Below are positions 44,253-53,264 of a stretch of DNA of 64,000 nucleotides, piece by piece (within the stretch, counting starts at the first letter, position 1; each line of letters opens with the position of its first letter). The translations under genes were made by a program, and so were the position numbers. The notes beneath the pieces were generated by a model. The model had not been told where the DNA came from. It saw only the letters and a list, made by a program, of their open reading frames with translations, and ran no database searches. The stretch covers positions 19,043,001-19,107,000 of the forward strand of contig NC_071615.1 of assembly GCF_014839835.1 (NCBI RefSeq), in the 5' to 3' direction. This DNA comes from Dryobates pubescens (lineage: Eukaryota > Chordata > Aves > Piciformes > Picidae).

Positions 44253-46430
44253 TAAGATGCTGCCAATGTCTGACCCATGGGGCAAGCTGTGTCCTGGGGC
44301 ACACAAAGCCGTGGCCAGCAAGAGATACCCAGTGAAAGGGAGCCTGGGGCTCACATGCCCCAGGAGGTCCGGGGTGGCTGGCTGACAGGGCACCCAGTAC
44401 TGGAAAAGGGCTGCTGGGGAGGGGTCCTGCGCCCCTCCAAGCTGGCACCTTTGTTTCCAGTGTGCTCGGGACCTGGAGGTGGCTGGAAGCCCATCTTGGC
44501 AGCCTGATTCTCGCTACTCAGAGGCTCCAGCTCGGCCCCGCAGGCAGGACCGAGGCTGAGCCTCCTGCACCTTCTGCCTGGCTCTGATAAAGCACCACGG
44601 CTGGAGGTCCCCATCTGGTGGCAGCAGGGACAAATGGCTGGGACGCCACTCATGCCGGCTCTCTGGAGCTCCGTGGTTCTTTGGCCAGGCAAAGCCCTGG
44701 CAGAGCGCTGCAGAGCCAGGACGAGTCCCAGTGCCACACGGACACGACACAGCGTGGGAACTGCTGGAAGCCGAAGGCTGGCAGAAGCAGAGGGGACAAC
44801 TGCCAACCCCTTCCCCTCTGTCCTGTACCCTGCATTGCTCTGACACCTTGTCTCATGCACACACCACACTCAGGATCAAGAGGCTCCCTTGTGACCCGGT
44901 TTGGAGAAGCCCAGGTCTGGGCTGGACTTGATGCTGGTTCTTCCCAGTGCATTACACACTGGTCCACACTGCCCTGCACCCTGATCTGCACACCACACCC
45001 CTGTTCTCCATGAGTTCCCCTTGGAGCAGGGGCTCTCTGCAGAGCAGAGTTGTGCCCACAGCTGTGTCTGGGTGATGGCAGCTAGAAGACCACAAGCTGA
45101 TCCAATGCCCTGCTCCATGCAAAGCTGGATCAGGTTGGTCAGTGAGGCTCTGACCAGCTTTCTCTTCTCCTCCCTGTATGCAGGTACAGGGGGCATGTGG
45201 GATCTGGTGGCCATCACCACTGCCTGTGGTACTCTGTAGCAGAGACCCCGAGGACTGGAGGGCCTCTTCTTTTCCCTCCAGAGTCATTTGAGATCTCTGC
45301 AGCCTCTGGTGCATTCACTGATGGTGACTGGAGGTCATGAGGCTAGTGAAATCCATCCTTGTCCATCCTTGCAAGTGCCAAGGAGTGCCATGGCAGTTTG
45401 GCTTGGCTCCATGCTGTGCTTGCACCACCCAGCCCTGGGGCTTTCTCAAACCTTTACCCCAGCTCCAAGCACCTCCCAGCCCTGGCAGAGGCAAGGCAGC
45501 CTTACTCAGCACCTGGCAGGTTGTAGCCCCTTGGACTATCTGTTGCCCTGTCTCCCACCACACCCAGAGCTGGAGGAGAGCCCATGCTCTCCTTTATCAG
45601 CCCCCCACAGCCCCCCTCCCCCCACCATGGCTGCCCTGCTGCAGACTGAGATAAGGGGTGAGGTGTAGACTTCAGCGCAGCGGCACCCAGCACCCAGCAC
45701 TGCTTCTCTGCCTCTGCTCCTTCTCCTGCCCTGACACCCCCCACCACACTGCAGTTCAGAGCCCAAAGAGCAGGGTCTGGGGCTGAGCCCTGTCTGCTCC
45801 CTTTGCAGTGCCCCATGCTCACCATCTCCCACAGCCTACCAGCCCCCCAGGACCCTCCAAAGTGGCACCCCAGCAGTGTGAAGTGGGAACAGAAGCTCTA
45901 TGATGCCATGCAGCCTTGTGTGCTGGGGAGGCACAGAAAGATGTCCTGGCACTTGGAGGTGCTCAGAGTGTCCTCACTGTGCCACCACGCAGAAGGGCCA
46001 CAGGCACCTGGAGCCCCTGTCCCCTGTCTGTCTCCTGCAAGCACTTCATCTGCCACAATTTGTGCTGGGCAGAGGCAAGGGGTGCACAGGGCTGGTGGGG
46101 CAAGAGGAGATCCCTCTGGTGGGAAGGCCAGGGCAGGCTGGGGCTGCAGGGAGCTCCCAATGGCCAGACTCCGGCCACTCTCTGTTTGTTCCACTCCGCC
46201 AGTGGAGAAATGCTCTGCCCACAGCTGGCAGAGCAGTGTCTGCCTGCCGGGCACCACCATCTGAACGCTGCCTTCTCTCAGGGGCAGCAAACCCAGAGCC
46301 CACTTCCTCCCCGTGCCCACCTGGCAGGGGGGGACCCCCACGTCAGACCGCTGAGCAGATCCCTCCCGTTCCCTCCCCGCAGGCAGCAACCAGAGCAGGA
46401 CACCAGAGCTGGAGCACAAATGCAAGAGAT
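44253..46430. other. HBAA 3' flank
   Basis: About 2.2 kb without an assigned gene or CR1 copy, between the CR1 and the HBAA poly(A) signal. It holds the candidate enhancer cluster at 45560-45700 and another TGATAA at 44584-44589. Confidence 0.5.
45560..45700. promoter_or_regulatory. candidate 3' erythroid enhancer of HBAA
   Basis: TTATCA (TGATAA on minus) at 45594-45599 and GATAAG at 45650-45655 flank C-rich, CACCC-like DNA (ccacacccag at 45557-45566, ctcccccc at 45616 and after). The site is about 0.8 kb past the HBAA poly(A) signal. An erythroid enhancer with GATA sites is known a few hundred bases 3' of chicken alpha-A. Equivalence is inferred from position and motifs. Confidence 0.4.
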
Positions 46431-46436
46431 TTTATT
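46431..46436 (-). terminator. HBAA: HBAA poly(A) signal
   Basis: TTTATT on plus reads AATAAA on minus, 73 bases after the HBAA stop codon, the usual spacing for a globin 3' UTR. Confidence 0.9.
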
Positions 46437-46508
46437 TCAGATCATTTGGCTGCTCGTTGTCGGAGGGCTGGCAGAGGGTGGGGGTCCAGCTCCCGCCGCA
46501 GTGCTGTC

Positions 46509-47177
46509 TTAACGGTACTTGGCAGTCAGCACGTTGCCCACAGCACACAGGAACTTGTCCAGGGAAGCGTGGACCTCTGGGGTCAGGGCAGCAGCCTGGT
46601 GGATGGCAACCACCACCAGGAAGCATTGGCCCAGCAGCTGAAAGGCAAAGGCAGATGGTGAGCAAAGGGACGAGGCGAGGAGGCGGCCGGGGGGACGGCG
46701 CAGGAGGGGAGCCGGGCTGCTCGTCCCTTCCCAAACACTCACTTTGAAGTTGACGGGGTCCACGCGGAGCTTGTGGGCGTGGAGGTCGCTCAGCTTGGAG
46801 AGGGCACCAGCGATGTCATCGATGTGGTTGACAGCTTCGATCAGAGCACCCGCAACCTTCTTGCCGTGAGCCTTGACCTGAGCGGAGCCGGCTGACACGT
46901 CGAAGTGAGGGAAGTAGGTCTTGGTCTGGGGGTAGGTGACGAACATCCTGCAGGACAGAGCGGGTCAGAGATGCGTGAGGATGGGTACGAAGGGACGGCT
47001 GCGGACGGGGAAAGGCTGGGGGCAGACGGGAGGCACTCGGAGACAGACAGGAGAGGGGACGGTGACGGACACGGACACGTACCTCGCCAGGGTCTCGGCG
47101 CCATAGTCGTCGGCTTGGCCGCCGATTTTGGCAAAGATGCCCTTGACGTTGGTCTTGTCGCTGGCAGACAGCACCAT
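46509..47177 (-). CDS. HBAA: hemoglobin subunit alpha-A
   Basis: Exons 47177-47083 (95 nt), 46947-46743 (205 nt) and 46637-46509 (129 nt including TAA) have the standard alpha-globin sizes and phases. Donors are GTACGT and GTGAGT; acceptors are ctgcag and tttcag. They encode 142 residues: [20 protein letters not shown] at the start, [12 protein letters not shown], distal His in KAHGKK, proximal His in [14 protein letters not shown], and LTAKYR at the end. The product is the major adult alpha chain, pairing with beta chains in red cells to carry oxygen. It is the last globin gene of the cluster, about 2.6 kb 3' of HBAD on the same strand. A TATA box lies 60 bases upstream. The gene looks intact. 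The substitutions relative to other birds that I can recall (for example VAIHQAAAL) are conservative. Confidence 0.98.
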
Positions 47178-47234
47178 GGTGTCACCTCCGCCTTGGCAGC
47201 CCCGGCACGGGTGCCCCAGCCTGCAGCCGCCGCC

Positions 47235-47242
47235 CTTATATG
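47235..47242 (-). promoter_or_regulatory. HBAA: HBAA TATA box
   Basis: Reads ATATAAGG on the minus strand, 58-65 bases 5' of the ATG, in a GC-rich (CGCC) context. No CCAAT motif was seen nearby on the sense strand. Confidence 0.8.
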
Positions 47243-47447
47243 CGCTGCCGGGGCACCGCCCTCCCCCGGTCCGGCCACGCCGCTGGAGCTCCGCCAGGCG
47301 CGGCCGCCGCCGCCTCCCCCCGGCCAGCACCGCACCCCGCTCCGCATCGGCACCGGGCCCGGCGGGGGAGCTCAGCCCCACGGCACCAGCTGGGGGTTGG
47401 GTAGGATTAGAGCCAGGCCAGGCTCCTCTGGCACCAGCCAACTGCCG

Positions 47448-47598
47448 GCTTAGGTTTAGATTCAGGTTTAGGCTTAGAGACCTAAGCCTAGGTTTAGGTT
47501 AAGGTTTAGACTTAGGCTTAGGTTTAGGTTTAGGCTTAGGCTAACATACAGGCTTAAGTTTAGGTTCAGGTTAAGGTTAGGTTTAGGGTCAGGGTCGC
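47448..47598. repeat. degenerate telomere-like hexamer array 5' of HBAA
   Basis: About 25 hexamer-like units of ttaggt/ttaggc/ttagac/ttcagg, with one exact 'ttaggg' near the right end ('aggtttagggtcagggtc'). It sits about 270 bases 5' of the HBAA start, and the TTAGG-like sense is on the plus strand. It is an interstitial telomere-like or minisatellite tract. Confidence 0.85.
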
Positions 47599-49707
47599 AC
47601 TGGCACGGGTGGAGGGGTCCATGTCTGTCCCCTCCCAGCACAGGCTGTGTCCAGGGCTTGAAGCAGGGTACTGGATGAGATCCTCCACTGCAGGCAGCAC
47701 TGGCACAGCCTGGATGTGTTCTGGCAGATTGGTGGGGACAGCATCATGGGGACTATGGCTTCAGCAGCATGGTGGGAGCCTGTGCCCTGCAGGCTGAGCT
47801 TGCCCAGCTCCCCCAGCACCCACACACGGCCCCATGGGCACCACATGTACACACTGACCCATCCAGCACAGCCTCAACACACACAGGTGAACTGCCCCTG
47901 CACTCACTGCCACCTGGCATGGCCCTACACATCCACTGTCCTTGCACACACACCCCCCTGCCCCTATGCATCCCCATGGCATCCCATACAGCTCCTATAC
48001 ACTCATCCGACCTGCCTTGCTGCACCTGCTGCCCTTCTTCCCTCAAGTGCCCCCAAACCAGTGTATCCCAAAGTGTGTGCCCTCCTCACCTCCTGCTTTA
48101 AACCACAGTTACACCTCTTTGCAGACAGACCCTAGCGGTCTCCTGCCACAACCCTTCTCTCCTGGGTACATGTGGTGCTGGCCCAGTGTTGGGGAAAACC
48201 AAGTCACCCTGACTCTTGGGAACTGGAGACACTGAACAGAGCCACGGGGCTCAGTGCCAAGTGCTGGTGGCAGCACTGGCCTGCAGCAACAGGGGCTCAT
48301 GGCTAGGGAAGGGAACAACAGCCCTGTGTGCCCCAAATGATGAAGGTGAGAAAGGCAAGGAGGGCAAAGAAGATGAGGATGGTGAGGAAGAACAGGAGGG
48401 TGAGGAGGGTGAAGGGGCCTGTGGTGCTTCTAGTAGGTTCAAGAGCTGGCACAGGCAAGCAGGGGACAGCTCACACCGTGTCTCCTCCATGGCCAACAGT
48501 TCTTATCATCTGTGTTTGGGGGAGATAGGCTCCAGCTGGCACCATTCCAGAGCAGGGAAGGAGGGGAGGGTGAGAGGTGACCTTCCAAGATGCAGAGCCC
48601 AGGGAGACAGCAGCAGGCAGTGTCTGGGTTTGCATCAGGGGCAAACTGCAATGGCAGATGAGCCTTTCAGACTGGTGGTACAGGAGTGAGTGAAGTACAG
48701 GCAGACTCTGGGGTCTGGACTGGGATGTGCCTGAGGATGAAGGAAAAGCACTCTGGGTTCCTGACTGCACTTGTTAGAGCAGGGGCTGGTGTGGTCCAGG
48801 GGCTCCCAACCCAGTGTTTCTGTGCAAGCTGGGTCCCTGCATGCCCAGCACCCAGCTCCTGCCTGCACTCACCTCATGCCTGCACTCAGCTGCTCCCTGC
48901 ACTCCACCACCCCAAGCACCACTCTCTTGACCACGGTTTCCCATCCCTCACAAATGCTCTCTCTGGTGCCACAGTGCAGAGCAGACTCAGGGCTGGCTTA
49001 GTACCTTGGAACTCATGGTGTGACATCTAAAGGCAATGATGTTGTTTTATCTCAGGCTCCTAACTCCCCAAACCAGCAGCCCTTTGCTGGACTGCAGCTC
49101 TGCCGGCCTCCTCTCTGCCCCTGCCCAGGTGCCAGGGGAAGAGCAGACAGCCAGGGCAGGGGCAGGGGCACTTCCCTGGCAGTTGACTGAGATTTGTGGC
49201 TCAGGGGCTTGAGCCCAAGAACAGTATTTGTGCTTAATGGTCTGTGGTGGATTGTCTTCACTCCATGAACTTGTCTGATTGCTTTTGCAGCTCATGCAGG
49301 CACTTGGCTCCCACAGCAACTCCAGTAAAGTCCTAAACAGATACTGCGATAGATAGAGCCAGAAGAGATTCGTCCTAACCCCCGGAGAATCCTCCAAGGG
49401 GATTGAAAGGACCACATTTGGCTTGGCACATCCTTCCCTGTGCTCCCAAGAGATGCAGGCACAGCAAGGCACCAGACTGAGCTTCATTCCCAGTGTCTCT
49501 GCACTGACCGCATCCCATGCTGGGGCAGCTGGAAGAAGGCAGAGCTCTGAGGGGCACGCAGGGAGCCCACGGCCAGCGCTGTCCTTCAGTACCACAACAG
49601 ACCTCGCCAGCAGCAGCCTCCCCCTGGCAGGAGCACCACGACCCCCGCCCTCCCCAGCCCCCTGCCCGAGCACAGACGGATGGACACAGCGCTGTGGCAG
49701 AAGTGTC
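47599..49707. other. HBAD-HBAA intergenic spacer
   Basis: No CR1 copy and no exon was recognised. It holds a polypurine tract at 48338-48420. The lack of mobile elements in this 2-kb spacer contrasts with the CR1-filled spacers on either side of the HBAA-HBAD pair. Confidence 0.5.
48338..48420. repeat. polypurine tract
   Basis: About 80 bases almost wholly of A and G (aaggtgagaaaggcaaggag style) with a loose 'gaggatggtgaggaagaac' repetition. Such tracts can form triplex DNA. Confidence 0.75.
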
Positions 49708-49713
49708 TTTATT
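49708..49713 (-). terminator. HBAD: HBAD poly(A) signal
   Basis: TTTATT on plus reads AATAAA on minus, just 27 bases after the stop codon, giving a very short 3' UTR. Confidence 0.88.
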
Positions 49714-49739
49714 GGTGGCACCCGGGAGCGAGTGGCAGC

Positions 49740-50906
49740 TCATCTGTACTTCTCAGACAGCACAGCGGCCACGGCCGACAAGAACTTGTCGACGGCAGCA
49801 TGCACCTCAGGGCTGTATTCCTTGCCCATGTGCACGGCCAGCACAACCTGCAGGCTCTGCGCCAGAATCTGTAAGGCAAAATGGGGCTCAGCACCTGTCC
49901 CCTGTCCCCCCAATCCCCTTGTCCCAGTCCCCATCTTCTGTGCCCCATCCCTTGTCCCCTCGTCCACTCATCCCACTCTCCATTCCTTGTCCCAGGTCTC
50001 CCATCCCCTCATCCCATTCCCCATCCCTGATTTCCTTGTGCCCTGTCCTCTGTCCCCCATCCCCTTGTCCCAGACCCCATCCCCTGCCCCTGTGCCCCAT
50101 CCCTTGTCCTCTTGTCCAATCATACCACTCTCCATTCCTGGTCCTAGGTCTCCCATCCTTTTGTCCCAGTCCCCATCCCCTATTTCCTTGTCCCTTGTCC
50201 CCTGTCCCTCACCCCCTCGTCCCAGTCCCCATCCCCTATTTCCTCATCCCTTGTCCCTGTCCTCTGTCCCTCGTCCCAGTCCCCACCCCCATCTCTTCTC
50301 CCCCATCCCTCATTGCTTTGTCCCTTCTCCCCACCTCTCATCCCCTTGCCCCAGTCCCCATTCCCCATCCCCTCTCCCTCATCCCCTTGTCCCTGTTCCC
50401 ATCTCCTGTCCCCGTCCCCAGCCTGCCTTGAAGTTGACAGGGTCGACACGCAGGTTGTAGGCGTGCAGGTTGCTGAGCTCAGACAGGGCCTGGCTCAGGT
50501 TGTCTATGTTCTTGACGGCAGTGCCCAAGGCACCTGCCACCTTCTTGCCATGGCCACGAATCTGGTCAGAGCCTTTGGACAGGTCGAAGTGGGGGAAGTA
50601 GGTCTTGGTCTGGGGGTGGGCGCAGAACATCCTGCCGGAGAGGAACAGTCAGTGCTGCTGCCCCCCAGCCAGCCCCTCCACACCAGCCCCCATGGGGCTC
50701 CCATCTGCTCACAGCCGCTCCCCCCCCCCATCCCTCCCTCCCCCCCCCCATCCCTGACTCCCCCCCCCATCCCTGACTCCCCCCCCCTCCAGAGTCCCCG
50801 GGTCTGGCTTGTACCTCTCCAGGGCTTCGGCTCCGAACTCCTCCTGGCGGCCCTGCACCTTGCTCCAGACCTGCTGGACCAGCTTCTTGTCCTCGGCGGT
50901 CAGCAT
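49740..50906 (-). CDS. HBAD: hemoglobin subunit alpha-D
   Basis: Exons 50906-50815 (92 nt), 50631-50427 (205 nt) and 49868-49740 (129 nt with TGA) encode 141 residues. They start [17 protein letters not shown], then [13 protein letters not shown], distal His in RGHGKK, proximal His in [27 protein letters not shown], and end LSEKYR. Exon 1 is one codon shorter than in alpha-A, as is normal for alpha-D. The product is the minor definitive alpha chain (HbD, high oxygen affinity). The second intron starts GCAGGC instead of GT, a GC-AG intron; the same unusual junction was reported for the duck and chicken alpha-D genes. Both introns carry G-rich (sense) simple repeats beside the donor. The gene looks intact. 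Confidence 0.98.
49885..50420. repeat. C-rich minisatellite filling HBAD intron 2
   Basis: Diverged units of 'ccccatcccttgtcccctcg' and 'tcccagtccccatcccctat' type fill nearly the whole 558-bp intron and reach within about 8 bases of the GC donor. The sense strand is GGGG-run rich. Open frames on the plus strand here are low-complexity artefacts. Confidence 0.9.
50703..50792. repeat. C-run repeat in HBAD intron 1
   Basis: Four to five units of a C8-10 run plus 'atccctgactc' or 'atccctccct'. On the sense strand this is G8-10 runs spaced about 20 bases apart, starting some 25 bases after the exon 1 donor. Confidence 0.92.
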
Positions 50907-50959
50907 GGTGGTGGTTGGCAGAGACAGACAGCTCTTGGTGCAGCAGTGCCCACAGGGAT

Positions 50960-51006
50960 GCCCTCTTATAGCAGCCAGCACCTCCACCCTGCCCTTATCT
51001 TATCGG
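50960..51006 (-). promoter_or_regulatory. HBAD: HBAD promoter: TATA box and double GATA motif
   Basis: TATAAG on minus (50965-50970) lies about 60 bases 5' of the ATG. Upstream, GATAAGATAAGG on minus (cttatcttatc at 50994-51004) gives two overlapping-register GATA-1-type sites. Paired GATA sites near the TATA box fit erythroid control. Confidence 0.75.
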
Positions 51007-52200
51007 CACCGAGGGGCGGAGGGGCCACAGCCATGCAGCGCAGGGCTCAGGGAGAGGCTGCACTGCTGCCCTGGGGGGCCCAGCCCCAGAGAGGCCCCAA
51101 GGGGCCCCAGCTTCCCTGCCCTGCCTCCCTGCTACAGCCCCACATCGGGTTGGGGGCTGGGGGCAGCACCCATCTGGGCTGCCCCACGGTCAGCAGCAGT
51201 CATGGGAACATCCTCTGGGTGCCATATCCTTGGTCTCACCGACCAGCAGGTCCTTAAGACTCCTGCCAGGACCCACCATACCCCCTGGCCAGGCTTGGGT
51301 CCTCCTTGGTTCCACAAGCATCTGTGTGGGTTCCACACTTGGCTCTGGCCCCTCGTGTCCTCCAGCCTCCAGCACATCCTAAGTAGCCTCTGGTACTGTG
51401 AGCAGGAGCCATGGACAAGCCCCCCCAGGTCATGCTGGGGTCTTGCTAGCAGAAACATCATCTTTCCAGCAGCCTGGAGACACCTGGGTGGGGAAGAACC
51501 TGCTCTTTGATTGCATGGTCTTCCCAAAGTTGGTCCTGTGATGCTTGCCAGGACTAGCCTTCGTCCCTCCTGCCCACCCCAGTGTGTGCTCCTGCCTCTC
51601 CCCACAAACACTGGCATGTCCCACGGGGCAGGTGGTGGTTGGTGACTCTCACCTCCTTCACACAGCCTGTCTGTGAACTCAGGGGGACAAATGTGGGGTT
51701 AGGGACACACCAGATGCTGACCTACCATCTAAGCTGTGCATTTACACATTCAGGCAACCTGAGACCCTACAGACAACTGTAGAACATTTCCAAACCTGCT
51801 GTGGTACACTGGGTCACATACGTGGAGTAGTTTGGTGGCTTCAGGGCTTCTGCAGCATTTCTCTCCCCTCTCTTGCCCCAACACAGCCCTGAAATTTTGT
51901 GAGGAGAAACCACTGCTTGCAGTGCCAGCTGAAGCTGTCAGTCAGAGTGAGCTTAAGACTTTGCACCCAATTTTCATGTCAGAACTCCTCTGAGACAGAT
52001 CTGGGCAGTGGATGTAGCCTGATAAATTATTTACTTCACATCAGCTCCAGTGGTGCTGTGCTTTAGATCTGTGCCCAAACCAGCCCTGATAACACTCTGG
52101 CTTTTGCACAGCATCAAGGCTCTCTCTGCTCCCCAGGAAGCAGATTTTATGGTGCAGAGGGCAGGCAACATGACACAGAGTCCAGTCAGAGGCCTGCATC
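51007..52200. other. HBAD 5' flank, nothing recognised
   Basis: No gene and no clear mobile element before the CR1 cluster that begins near 52205. Confidence 0.4.
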
Positions 52201-52204
52201 TAGT

Positions 52205-53235
52205 GGAGTCTGTCAGGGGTGGGCACTGGGACCAGCACTGTTCAATATATGCACCAAGGACCTGGCTGAGGGCACAGAGGGAGGGGTGGCAGACACCCCC
52301 TCAGGCTCTGCTGCCACTCAGCAGGACCTAGACAGGCAGGAGAGCTGGGTGGGGAGAAATGCAACAAGGGCAAGTGCAGAGTCTTGTCTCTGGGAAACAA
52401 CAACCCCATGGAGCGGTACAGGCTGGGGACTGACCTGTGGAGAGCAGTGCAGAGGAGAGGAACCTGGGGGTCCTGGGGCCTAGAAGGATGACCATCAGCC
52501 AGCAATGTGCCCTTGTGGCCAAGAAGGCCAATGGGCAACAAGGCTGGGGAGAGGCCTTGAGCACAAGCCCTACAGGGAGAGGGAGCTGGGGTTGTTTAGC
52601 CTGGAGAAGAGGAGGCTCAGGGGAGACCTCGTTGCTGTCTACAACTACCTGAAGGGAGGTTGTAGCCAGGATCCAGCTGGTCTCTTCTCTCAAGCAACCG
52701 GCACCAGAACAAGAGGACACAGTCTCAAGCTGTGCCAGGGGAAGTTTAGGATGGAGGTGAGAAGAAAGTTCTTCCCCGAGAGAGTTGTTGGCCATTAGAA
52801 TGTGCTGCCCAGGGAGGTGGTGGAGTCCCCATCCCTGGAGGTGTTCAAGAGGGGATTGGATGTGGCACTTGGTGCCATGGGTTAGTCATGAGGTCTGTGG
52901 TGACAGCTTGGGCTTGATGATCTCTGAGGTCTCTTCCAACCTTGGTGATTCTGTGGTTCTGTATCCTGGGGTCAATTAGAAGGTCTGTGGTTAATAGGTT
53001 GAAAGAGGTTCTCCTCCTCTACTCTGCCCTGGTGAGGCCACATCTGGAATATTTGGTCTAGTTCTGGGCCCCTCAGTTCATGAAAGACCTCAGGGAACTG
53101 CTTGAAAGAGCCCAATGCAGAGCCACAAAGCTTCTTCAGGCAGTGGAACATCTCCCTGTGAGGCCAGGCTGAGGGAACTGGGGCTTGGAGCTTGGAGAGG
53201 AGCCTGAGGGCTGCCCTCATTACTGGTGGTCAATA
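52205..53235 (+). mobile_element. CR1 LINE interrupted by a second CR1
   Basis: The outer CR1 runs 52205-52534 ('ggcactgggaccagcactgt' RT region onward) and resumes at 52962 ('tatcctggggtcaat') to about 53235. Between them, 52535-52961 is the 3' end of another sense-oriented CR1 ('gggcaacaaggctggggaga' to 'ttggtgattctgtggttctg'). The uninterrupted counterpart of the junction is at 25549-25563. Confidence 0.85.
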
Positions 53236-53264
53236 TAATTAAAAAAAAAATAATAAAAAATCAA
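53236..53264. repeat. A/T-rich run
   Basis: A short 'attaaaaaaaaaataataaa' run at the junction of two oppositely oriented CR1 copies. Confidence 0.7.

Noticed and set aside
47448-47598. True interstitial telomere (TTAGGG)n
   Set aside because: Only one exact TTAGGG is seen; the rest are variants, so I call it telomere-like rather than telomeric.
49423-50460. 345- and 304-codon proline/serine-rich frames on the plus strand
   Set aside because: Low-complexity antisense reading of HBAD intron 2 and its 3' flank.
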